Shown: one piece after another, positions 42,401 through 52,040 of the stretch
How the letters are laid out: each line of letters starts with the position of its first letter
How positions within the stretch are numbered: the first letter of the stretch is position 1
DNA from: Dendrophyllia cribrosa
Taxonomy: Eukaryota > Cnidaria > Anthozoa > Scleractinia > Dendrophylliidae
Direction of reading: 5' to 3'
Length of the DNA stretch: 64,000 nt
Assembly (NCBI GenBank): GCA_024195265.1
Contig: JAJLRJ010000014.1
Location: 16,571,959 to 16,635,958 of the forward strand
Position numbers and translations under genes: made by a program
Notes under the pieces: model-generated
What the model was told of the DNA's origin: nothing
What the model saw: only the letters and a program-made list of their open reading frames with translations
Databases searched by the model: none

Positions 42401-45400
42401 GCAGCCAATCGACTATGACTCGTTCAACATTTTGTGCATTCATCAAAATTTAAATTCTCATTTCTTGTCCTTATACATTTCCTATAGAAGTAGTGGGGAG
42501 AAATTGTTTAATGGATATCAAGAGAATTCATCTTGTGTGATCATGTCCTTAATTCTCATGACCTTTTTTATTGATAAGGCATTGATATTACAAGGAGAAA
42601 TTTGATGCTGATCACTCTTAGGGCTTAAAGGGTTAATCAAATGCTCCTGTGAGCCAACCCGTGAATAAGAAATGCTGTTAACGCGTAACGCAATATTGCG
42701 GTAAACTGACACTGTTCAATATTTTTTTAAAATTAAACGTAAGGACTTTTGACGAACGCAAAAAAAAAAAAAAAAACGGTACATTACTTTCATAATGTCC
42801 AGTCCGTTAAAAAAAAAAGAAGGTCCTGAGCATGATGCAAACCTGCAACTCCTGACTGCTGTTACATGCACCGTGCCACTAGGTCATGAAGACATTTTGT
42901 AATCAGAGATGGAAAATTTTATTATTTTAATGTAGATATGAGGTAAAATGCATATTAAATTGCGTGTCTCTATTGAAAAATCCATTTCAAGTCTCCAGAT
43001 TGATTTTAATGTTTAATTAAAGGACTCCAAATACAAATATCAGAGCAGGACTTTCAAAATGTCCCTTTTTTTGGTGATCGACTATTCATTTGCCACGAAA
43101 GTCTTACGCACTGGTCAGTGGAATTACCAAGGAAAGTTTACATCTGAGTGATGGATCGAGCAAGCAAGCGAGTGAGTGAATTTGCCGTCATCTTTGATAT
43201 CCCATTCATTACGCTTCACATATTCTCGGGTTAAAAGAGTATTTTGTAGTAAATATAATAAATATCCCTCTCTAACAAACAATACTGTGTTTCATAAAAG
43301 CCTGGGGTTTCATTAAGGGCTGGGCACCGGGCAAATTGACCGGCTGTGAGCACGATTTTGCTTGGCTGCTTTGAACATCTAAACCTTATTTTTTCGTCAA
43401 CAAGTTAAATAATTTAGTAACTTGACCTTTTTGATGTGTGTTCTAAAAAATAAAGCATATTTTAATTAAAAAAACAAACAACTAAGTTCTTGCTTACAGT
43501 ATTCACCTCCCATGGCTGCCTGTACAGAAGAAATGTGACAAACAACTGAAATTGCCCCACAATTTATTGCCAGCTTAGTGCTCTGCATTATGTTCTGCAC
43601 GATGTCACTGAGTAGCAATTAAGTTCCACATGTGTTATGGCGACCGGAAAAAGGTCAAAACGATCGATTAAACAATATTTTTGTACTCAACCTCCACCAG
43701 AGTTAATTAAACAAACAAAATACAATGTTTCAAGCAACAGTAAGATGCTTAAGTTTGCACTTCAAAATGCAGGAAAATGCATCTCCAGGAGACTAAAATT
43801 TAAAATTTTCCTGGGGGGAAGGGGCACCCCCTAGAGGGTAAGGGCCTTCAGGCCTTCCAATCGTGTGCCCACCTGTTCAAACACATTGCCCTCCTGTTCA
43901 AAATCTTAATGAAACTCCTGAAAAGAGCCTTCCAAACAAGACAAAACAATTCAATCAATACTCTACTATGAAAGCCTTTGAATATCAATCATTAGCAAGA
44001 AGATGGTGAAATAAAATAGTGGTGAGGTTTATTCTTTTTCCTTTCAGCAAAAAAAACAAACAAAAACAAACAGAATAAATCAGAATCATGCGATTGCACC
44101 CTACACAAGTCATAGTACATGTAATTGGACTGACTGGAGTACAATTCTCGGAGTAATTGGGCAGGTTATTTCAAATTTACGGTGGCCCAAAAGTGTCACG
44201 GCAATTTCAATTTGCTCACGGCAGTTTCAATTTGCTCACGGCAACTTCAACTTCACTCACGGCAGTTTCAATTTGCTCACGGCAATTTCAACTTCGCTCA
44301 CGGCAGTTTCAATTTGCTCACGGCAACTTCAATTTGCTCACGGCAATTTCAACTTCGCTCACGGCAGTTTCAATTTGCTCACGGCAGTTTCAACTTGCTC
44401 ACGGCAATTTCAACTTCACTCACGGCAATTTCAACTTTACTCACGGCGCCCTAAGTGCATCGTGAGTTTATAGTTCATTTTTCAGCACACTGTTCATGGA
44501 AGTAGCACAACTTCCACAAAACATCTCACAGCTTCTTGATCATCCACGAACCTCAGTTCTTCTCGCCGGCAAAATCCCGCTCAACCTTATTTTAAAACCT
44601 TGTGTAAGATTAACACAAATTCTTATAAGCACTCTGGCACTCAGAAATATGGCAGAGGATATAATCAAGAAATGCGCACTGATCTATATAGCATCCATTC
44701 CGAACTTAAGAAGGAATGTGCAGGAAACGTAAGCGCTCACATTTAGAAATATCCTCAATTCAGCCAAGAGAAGAAAGTGCTAAAATTTTCAAATTATGTC
44801 TTCCAAAGAAACACACGCTTAGCTGCAAGCGGAAAGGATCGAAATTTCCATCGACAAAAGTAGCATGCTTCAGTGTTAAAACCTAGTCGACTTAGAAAAT
44901 TTCGCTTTGTAATTTGTTATTACCACAGACAAACCCAATATTTTGTAGGTTTTTTTACTGATTCGCTTGAGAGAGAGCAATGAAAATTTCTGGACTTCAT
45001 TCGAAACAGATCAACTACGGATCACTACGGCAGCTAGAACTCTTCGCGTACGTGACCTAGGCTTGACCTTGAGATCGCTTGCGCTTGTTATTATAAATTC
45101 CGTTAGAGCGTTGAAAGCACATTACTTTCGTAGAAGAGAGAAAAATAAGACAACTTTTGGGTTGATTCCACAGCAATCAGCACCGAAGAAGAACCTTCAT
45201 CCATGCTCAACTGATTATTATAAGCTGTGTGGACTGTGTGACCCTTTGGGCGGATCTGTCAAGATCTGTCAACTGATAGCTATTTAGTTTACTTTGTAAT
45301 CATGTGTAATTTTAGACTTAAAAAACCCTAGCGTGTAATCACTTGCGATCGGAGAGCATTAAACAGGATTGTGACAGTTCTCATGCGTCTGTTTTGTCGA

Positions 45401-48400
45401 GATCTTTAAGCTATTCATGACAGCTGAATGCAACTGATACTGACATGTCCCGAGGCGTATGATTACGGAATCGGGGAAATAACCGAAATGAAATCAAGAC
45501 AAATCTACTATTTATAAGTGGGAAAAATCTGAGACCTTTCGGAGTACACAGAACGGCAGAATTGAAGGATTTTGCCCGATTCCACGGCGATAGCGTGAAT
45601 TTGCATTGTTTCATGTCGGCCCGACGTTTTTGCCTGCGTGACATATCTCGCGACATAGCCCCTTTAATTGAAATTGCCGTGAGCGAAGTTGAAATTGCCG
45701 TGAGCGAAGTTGAAATTGCCGTGAGCAAATTGAAACTGCCGTGAGTGAAGTTGAAGTTGCCGTGAGCAAATTGAAACTGCCGTGAGCAAATTGAAATTGC
45801 CGTGACACTTTTGGGCCACCGTACAAATTGGACGGGCATGTAACTTAATTTATAGCATGTGCATGCAAGTGCACACCTGTTGCTAATAAGCATTGTACAT
45901 ACTGACTTAGCATGTATGTAGCCCAGTCAGTTAAAAATAAAGACAAAATATCGGCAAAGAGGATTTTATGTCTCATTTCCAGTTGTTGTTGATTATAAAT
46001 TTGTCTCTGAAAGGAAGACAAAGGATGTTTTTGAAGGATTATACAGTACCTATTTTAAAAAACATTGCTGTTTAAAGGAACACTGTCACGGGTTGACATG
46101 CGCCGGTTCTCGTCCGATCACCGAAGTTAAGCCCTGTTGGGCGAGGTTAGTACTTGGATGGGTGACCGCCTGGGAATACCTCGTGTAGGTTCATCATTTT
46201 TCTTTCCTTTACTCCCTTTCATTTTTCTTTTGTTTTGGTTCCGTCAAGGAGCCACTTGTCCTGAGGAGGGCAAACTGAAGCCAAAGTCATGAAAACAGAG
46301 CATACCTTCGACGACATTCCAACGACAACAAATGGGCGACGAAGTCGCTGTCACTGGAAGCTTCATACCCGGCATCGAATTTAGCCTGAAGCCACGACCT
46401 AAATATCCGATTTTCCAAATATATTCGTTTGTGGTTTCTAGACCACGCTATCTTATATTCTGCTTGATCCTCGAACTTCCTCTTCCGTCCCGAATTGGTT
46501 CTTTTCCCTCCACCGCCGCCACTAGTCGACGCCATTTTGAAATTGACGGTTCAACATGAAAAATTCAGGCTGAACTTTTCAAGTTTCGATTCGAAAAACT
46601 CGCGCATGCGCCCTCGTGACAGTGTCCCTTTAAGAAATATACATATGTTGTAGGTTAAATTATTTTAGGTTAAAAATTATTTCAAACTAGGTTAATTTTT
46701 ATTTTCCTTTGTCCCAGATTTATTAACATAATCTCAGACAAAGGAAAGTAAAAATTAACCAAGTTTAAAATAATTTTAACCTAAAATAATTTTAACCTAC
46801 AACATAAACATTTTTTGTTTTCCTTATAAAATGACACAGTTTGGATGGAAACTTAATAAGGAAAAGAAAAAGGATATATTTCTTAAAGGGAACCTCCATT
46901 GTTATAACAAATTGACATTAAATTGTTGGAAATAAGTCTAAATTAAATTTTTTTTAAAAACAGGTGCAAATATAATTTTAGTGTACAAAATAATGGATAT
47001 GAATATCACCTATTTTCGCTTTTAAACACGGACCCGCGCTATAAAAGGAACCTTGGCCTGGCCAAGTCGCCAGTCATTTCACACTTGACACGGAACTGTC
47101 AACATCACGTGCATCCTCTCGCCAATGGAGAACCGTTACCGGCGTGAAATTCAAATTTGGCAAGCTAAAATATTATATTCATGCTAAAAGGCGCATTAAT
47201 TCAACTAATGTTTTTAGAACTTCGATTCTTAACAATAGCGGCAACCGTAACACGTCATAAATATTCAAAATGGTGGCGCGCGGGAAATTTAAAAGCGAAA
47301 ATAGACCATATTCATATCCATTTTTTTGTACACTAAAATTATATTAATTTTTTGCACCTTTTTAATTTAGACTTCATTTCCAACAATTTAACATCAATTT
47401 GTTCTGACAATGGAGGTTCCCATTAAACAGAAATGTTCTTGCAAACAGGTGTGTGCACCTGGGCCGGTTGTTCGAAAGCCGATTAACGCTAATCGAGGAT
47501 TAAAAGTTAACCGAGGATTTCATTTCTCTGTTTAAAAATGTTTTCAAAAGGTCATTTATAACTAGTAGTGATGACCAGTTCAAGTCAAAACTGAAGGGTA
47601 GAAACCTTTGGAAATTTTTTAATTGTTGAGTTGTTTAAGGAGGCTTGAAAGGGTTTTGTGCACTCATCATGCTTTGACGCATACGTCAGCTGATTTTCCT
47701 ATCAAAAAGTAGCGTGCGCAGCTCACCGGAAATAAAAATACTGCGTAAAATCGCGCGAACCGGAAATAAATCGTGCATAAAACATTCCTCTTTATCTCAA
47801 AACTTTGCTCGGTGACCTACATGTATGTTGAAATTTTTCATGCAAGTAGCATTCAACTTTATCTAACATTTGAGACATTTTAGAAAAAAACTGTACAGTG
47901 GAATTTTTTTGAATCTTTAAAAGGCCTTTTTCGATTTATCTCGATTTCCACAATACAGATTTTTTTTCAAACTTACACAGGAGGTGAGGAATATTGCAAA
48001 CTTTTAAAAACGCTTATAAAAAACATAGGTCACCGAGTTAGTTTAATTTAAAGATAGATTTAAAAAACTGACTTTTGAGGGGTATCTCTTTGGAGGGTTA
48101 TAGTTACCATGACAACAGATAGACGTCATAAATGGTCTTGAAGGAAACTTTAACAACCATGTCATAAGCTTATCTACAATTTGTTTCAGAGACTAAAACT
48201 ATAAAATTTTAATGTGTAATTGTTCTGACATGTACATAAGCTGTAAGAAACCCTTTCGAGCCTCCTTAACTGGATTCAAAATTGATGCATAATCCTGGGT
48301 TAGCTTAATCATGCTTTGTACAACCCGGCCCTGATTGATAAAACTTTGTCGGGTAAAAAGTATAAACCATTAAATTATGGTTCAAACTATTCGTTGGTTG

Positions 48401-50860
48401 AAACTTTTCAAACCACTTTAATTTTTATTTTGTTTTGTCCCAGATTCATTATCATAATCTGAGATAAAAGAAACTAGAAATCAAACTGTTTTCTTGAAAA
48501 TTTTCAAACCAAAGAAAAACTAATTTAAACCACAACATAAAAAAGCTAATATTATGCACTTATTGACTGATTGGGAGGGCCGGACGGGAAAATATTTGGC
48601 TCGAGGTCATGGCGTACGGACGGAGCGCAGAGAGGTCCGTGCGCCATGACCGAGAGCCAAATAAGTATTTTATAATATGACTAGAAAGTCAAGAATAGTC
48701 GTGCAGTGCGAGGTCGCTTGAACTCGAGTGGGGCCGGACGGCTTTTTTCGGACCGGCTCACGTCAACCTGTCCGGCCCTTTTCACGTCACCTTGCGATTC
48801 TATTTTCTGTAGGTTCACGTCAGTGGGGCCGTACGGTCATATTATAATATGTACTTATTGACTAAGTGGGAGGGCCGGATGGGAAAATATTTGGCTCAAG
48901 GTCATGGCGTATGGACCGAGTGCAGCAAGGTCTGTGCGCTATGACCGAGAGCCAAATATTTTCCCATACGGCCCTCCCACTTAGTCAATAAGTATTTTAT
49001 CATATGACCAATTTGGAGACCTTGCAATTTTAACGCGCGAGGCTGTCCGCTTTTGTAGGAGGGCCGTATGGTTTTTTTCCGGCCTGCTCACGCAAATGCG
49101 TACGGCCCTCATACGGGACTTTCATCAATGGTTTTGCAAAGAAAAGGTTCACAGGGCCATACGGGTCATATGATAAAAGAATGTATTGTTATTTTCTCCA
49201 AAACATTGATCTTTCATTGTTCCTGAGAATTTGACTCAAGATCTCAATATTTGAGCAGTACATAAATAATTCATCAATAAATGTCAGCTCTTGAAAGCTA
49301 CATAAACAGTACAGTGAATGTTAAAATATTTTTTGTTTTGCATTTTTAAGGTGGTGCCATATAGTTATTGGCCAGTCTTCAAAATAAAATATACATGATC
49401 TTATTGGTGTCTTTCGAGAGTTTTGTTTTGCGATATTAGGCATAATATACACATACATGTAGCTTAAGCTTTCTCCTTTACAGAGAAATCTAATTTGGCA
49501 GTCTTGACTCATTACCAGGGCAACCACTGATTGAGTTGTTGGGCTTGTTGTTCAAGGCTAGGAAACCTCTGGAAGGCTTTTCTCGGTTTTTACATGCGCT
49601 AGTGCTTGCGCAATTTTTGTGCCCATGTCTTGTGCGCCAAAAAACTGTATGGAGCCACCTTAAGCATCCACAATATAAAGGCATAGAAATTAAAATTTGT
49701 TTTTTAAAAGATAAAAGAATAACTTCTTACCCGACAATGGGGGTCTTGAAACCAAGTAAGGATTTTTTCTTATCCATTTCATCTTGAACGTCCGGCTGGT
49801 AACGAAATAAATATTTTGCAAACTGTCCAATCCACCAAACGAACGGATGACCGTGAATTTTTTCTATTCTTTCAGCTAAGTCTTTTGGTACTGCTAAAGG
49901 CATGTATTTTGGTCGAGGAAATAGGCTATCTACAATGGGCATTAAAATATTTTGTTGAGTTTCTGAGGCAGTTCCGCTCCAGCCGGCTACATTCCCATGG
50001 TGACTTGTACAAGTTTCGCTAACTGGCTTAAAAATACCGCTCCAACCATTAGGCGAATATCTCCAACCACTGGAGTCTATAATGAGCGTTCTTTCAAGAC
50101 CATAAGCAACTATAAAACAGTACATTAAGTGATGGACTTGACAACCATATCCGCAGCCTTTGTTTATTTGACATACGAGCTTCTTCGCCGCATTACAGTC
50201 TTTTGGATGTTGTAGGTAATGAAGCCTTCTTTGAACCAGATCGCCAAGGGACTTATGCTCTTTTTCAGACCACTCTTTCTGGCCATCGATCGTCTTCAAA
50301 TTCTCAAAGTTTACAGACAAAACATGGTGCATGTCTTCCACTGTTCCCATCATTTGCCGGAGTTTCGATTTCACGTTGTCGCTAGCGATCTTGTTAACTT
50401 TGCTGACTTCTGAACTTATGAAATACCATAATTCCTTCAATATCTTCTCTGCTCTCCTTCTTGTAATAACAAATTCTCTGCTAGGTGGCGTTAATCCATT
50501 GGACGATTGTTCAGGCTCATGGTTCCGTTTTACAAGCCCTATTGATGGTGGTTTTGATGATGGCGACACACTAACAGATTTCTGTGAATTCAGCTTTTGT
50601 TGCAGTTCCAAATTCTTCTTTCTAAGTTCTGCAACTTCGATCTCCAACTTATCTTTGAGACCCTGAATATCCGCCAGTTTCTTTCTAAGGATATCGTTTT
50701 GATTCTGTAGCAACTCAATTTGTCTTTCTTTCTGCAGGACAACGGCCACGTTTCGATTTGAATCCTCGACTACTGACAAAAGCTGCCATCCCATATAACC
50801 AAGAATCAGTAGCCATATTGACACGAGGACGAAGATATATTTCCAAGTTGCTCGTGTCAT
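39491..50860 (-). CDS. FUT8: Alpha-1,6-fucosyltransferase (core fucosylation)
   Basis: Golgi type II membrane enzyme that adds alpha-1,6-fucose from GDP-fucose to the innermost GlcNAc of N-glycans. Exons on the minus strand: 50860-49731, 41143-40967, 40658-40508 and 39802-39491; 1770 nt, about 589 aa (human 575). Features in order: short cytosolic tail, TM helix ~8-29 ([17 protein letters not shown]), coiled coil ~35-95, stem, catalytic domain with [28 protein letters not shown] (two Arg and the Glu conserved), [18 protein letters not shown] and CTFSSQVCR, then a C-terminal SH3 domain (~525-575: [28 protein letters not shown]). The residue before VRR is Gln, where vertebrate FUT8 has His. Introns are GT-AG; intron 1 is 8.6 kb and full of repeats. 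The start ATG gives the expected tail-TM layout. Divergent neighbour of MAX. Confidence 0.96.
41400..42163 (+). mobile_element. LINE C-terminal fragment with (GTT)n tail
   Basis: Translation reads [13 protein letters not shown], a stop at about 41459, then [40 protein letters not shown] and the zinc-knuckle-like [19 protein letters not shown], continuing after a MITE as [20 protein letters not shown] and a stop. It ends GCAAATAAAGCTAAATG(TTG)n. It is a dead non-LTR retrotransposon end in FUT8 intron 1, antisense to the gene. Confidence 0.8.
41761..41929. mobile_element. 169-bp palindromic MITE inside the LINE
   Basis: GGCCATTCCTGAGTTACATT to AACGTAACTCGGAAATGGCC with further arms (CAAAGCGAGGC, GTGCACAACCTTTCAT). 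Flanked by TA on both sides. It splits the LINE reading frame between HLPVTE and INKFFHLL. Confidence 0.85.
42164..44171. other. FUT8 intron 1, low-content stretch
   Basis: Pyrimidine-rich CCCCACCCCC blocks at 42170-42360, an A17 run at 42760 and short repeat scraps (CACTCTTAGGGCTTAAAGGG at 42614). No exon or gene is supported. Confidence 0.4.
44178..45823. mobile_element. 1.65-kb element with minisatellite TIRs
   Basis: The outer end TACGGTGGCCCAAAAGTGTC then ACGGCAATTTC is identical and inverted at both sides, and CAAATT flanks both ends (44172-44177, 45824-45829) as a 6-bp target duplication. Each TIR continues as tandem ~19-22-bp units of TTTCAATTTGCTCACGGCA and variants (to about 44455 on the left, from about 45664 on the right). 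The centre has no recognised transposase. In FUT8 intron 1. Confidence 0.8.
46094..46191 (+). rRNA. 5S rRNA-like sequence, 5'-truncated
   Basis: CGCCGGTTCTCGTCCGATCA then CCGAAGTTAAGC, GGTTAGTACTTGGATGGGTG and ACCGCCTGGGAATACC are diagnostic of metazoan 5S rRNA. About 20 bases of the 5' end (the CTACGGCCATACC-type start) are absent and the middle is slightly altered. The internal Pol III promoter (box A, intermediate element, box C) is retained, and a T run follows at 46197. More likely a 5S-derived retro-insertion or SINE head than a functional rRNA gene. Confidence 0.75.
46306..46535 (-). CDS. Captured first exon of an unknown gene
   Basis: Minus-strand open frame with [23 protein letters not shown] and [20 protein letters not shown], then [13 protein letters not shown], ending at a good donor (GAAG|GTATGC). 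The basic Gly-rich start and the W-x-x-x-K-F-x-x-G...SDSDF-A-x-LL pattern look like a real cellular domain, but I cannot name the family. It lies wholly within the TTAA element, antisense to the 5S-like unit and sense to FUT8. Confidence 0.45.
46642..46810. repeat. Fold-back element, copy 2
   Basis: ATGTTGTAGGTTAAATTATT then TTAGG and the inverse ending AACCTACAACAT, around a loop with CAGATTTATTAACATAATCT. Same family as 38010-38165 and 48370-48545. Confidence 0.75.
46883..47426. mobile_element. TTAA-flanked MITE in FUT8 intron 1
   Basis: TTAAAGGGAACCTCCATTG on the left, CAATGGAGGTTCCCATTAA on the right; inner arms TTTTAGTGTACAAAATAATG against the inverse near 47320. Confidence 0.8.
47461..48331. 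mobile_element. GGGCCGGTTGTTC MITE, long copy
   Basis: Termini GGGCCGGTTGTTCGAAAG and TTTGTACAACCCGGCCC, subterminal GAGGATTTCATTTCTCTG shared with 31263-31504. The 0.87-kb length and a GGCTTGAAAGGGTTT/AAACCCTTTCGAGCC pair (47641, 48248) suggest that a second element is nested inside. Confidence 0.7.
48370..48545. repeat. Fold-back element, copy 3
   Basis: GGTTCAAACTATTCGTTGG and TTGAAACTTTTCAAACC arms, inverse at 48500-48540, loop CAGATTCATTATCATAATCT. More diverged than copies 1 and 2. Confidence 0.6.
48540..49175. repeat. Two ~310-bp repeats with GGGAGGGCCGGA/ATATGTACTTATTG units
   Basis: TTATTGACTGATTGGGAGGG, CGGGAAAATATTTGGCTCGA and GCGCCATGACCGAGAGCCAA in the first unit recur with changes from 48850. 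Each unit contains its own hairpin (GGTCATGGCGTA against GCGCCATGACC). Confidence 0.75.
49176..49730. other. FUT8 intron 1, proximal part
   Basis: No repeat family or exon is recognised between the last repeat and the FUT8 exon 1 donor at 49730. Confidence 0.35.
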
Positions 50861-52040
50861 CTAGCTTGTAATTGTAAAATGCCACGTTGGTCCGACCAGG
50901 AATCCCAAAAAGCTAATACTACTGTACAAGCTCAAAATTTTTATAACAGAGCGTGATGCCGGTGTGATGAACAGGCAATTATCAAAGAAGCCCTAAATTA
51001 AAGTTCATAAAATCAAAAATGTTTTCGAATAGGCCAGTCAACACACAGCAAGTCATCCATCGAGATTCAATAAGCTCAGTTCATTTCTCTGCCGTGAAAA
51101 TGGGAAAACTATTTCCCTTTCACGCAATTAATGATTCTTCCAGGCACCAACTACAAATCGTTGCGATCGCAAAGAAGCCTGGGTTTGAGTAGACACGAAT
51201 AATCTTCGGAAATCTTCGAAATCAAACGATGGATTCCGAACTTTTATCGGGGACTCTTGTGGACCTTTGGATGGGTCACAATTAATTAAGTGTTTAATTC
51301 GAACGCTATTTGACCTATTTAGCCATTGAACGAAGGCTACTAAGTGAAAGAGTTGGAATTATATAAAAAAAACAACACATAAAATGCACGATCGTAATAT
51401 TGTTTTTTTTTTTTTAAAGTGACACAAGCTAAACGGCAAAACTGTTTCTTACTGCAAAAAAGACGAAAGAAAGAAAAATAAAACAGAGACAGAAGCAAAT
51501 AAAATAAAAGTTAAATATAAAAGTGTTCAATATTTCACTTTTCAAAACAAAGCTTCTTTATTTTTATTTTTATGTTTTATGTTTGGAAGGATTCTGACCG
51601 AGTTCTCCCTAAAAAAAAAAACTAAAAGTTGAATAAATAGCTTGAGAAATCCATCAGTTCAGTTCTTGCAAAATTTTAAGCTAAACGGCTAGCACTACAA
51701 TTTATAGGGGTTCAAGAAACAAACTTTTGACGGTAAAAAATATTTAAAAGGCCTCAAAATTTTCAGCGATTTCCGTGAGGTTTCACAACCCCCTTCCATA
51801 AAATACAGTTGCCTTGGATAAAAATATTAGTGGGTTGAGAATGCACGTTTTCCTTCAAAAATCGTGACCGAAACCACAAAAAGGCCGCTCTCGCTTGTCA
51901 TTCGCAGGTCATTCGGAAGCTTTTATCATTTTCGGCTGTCATAATTTTCAATCGAATCTGTGTCGTGATTGGCTGTCGCTACCGAATTGGAAGCGGCGTC
52001 ATTTAGTGACACGTGCTCGAATCACGAGGGACGGCTTCTG
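50861..52040. promoter_or_regulatory. Shared divergent FUT8/MAX promoter region
   Basis: 1.18 kb between the FUT8 ATG (minus) and the MAX ATG (plus). Features seen: an inverted CCAAT box (GATTGGC, 51967-51973), a palindromic E-box (52010-52015) and several TTCAATTAATTAAG-type AT-rich stretches. No TATA box stands out near MAX. It is almost free of the repeats that fill the rest of the window, which argues for constraint. Confidence 0.55.
52010..52015. promoter_or_regulatory. CACGTG E-box 25 bp upstream of the MAX ATG
   Basis: Perfect canonical E-box in the sequence GTGACACGTGCTCGA. CACGTG is the binding site of MYC/MAX-type bHLH-zipper dimers. Several other CACGTG hexamers occur by chance elsewhere in the window, so position is the only argument. 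Confidence 0.5.

Larger units (their letters stand above)
46072..46633. mobile_element. Composite TTAA element carrying 5S-like and exon-like cargo
   Basis: TTAAAGGAACACTGTCACGG on the left and CGTGACAGTGTCCCTTTAA on the right match the termini of the TTAA MITEs at 8351-8742. Between them lie a 5S rRNA-like unit (plus strand) and a coding-looking first exon (minus strand). In FUT8 intron 1. Confidence 0.75.

Noticed and set aside
44157..44473. Repeated [15 protein letters not shown] proteins
   Set aside because: Product of the minisatellite terminal repeat of the 44178-45823 element; the same repeat is open in three frames.
46094..46191. Functional 5S rRNA gene
   Set aside because: About 20 bases of the 5' end are missing and the unit sits singly inside a transposon in the FUT8 intron; a 5S-derived insert is more likely.
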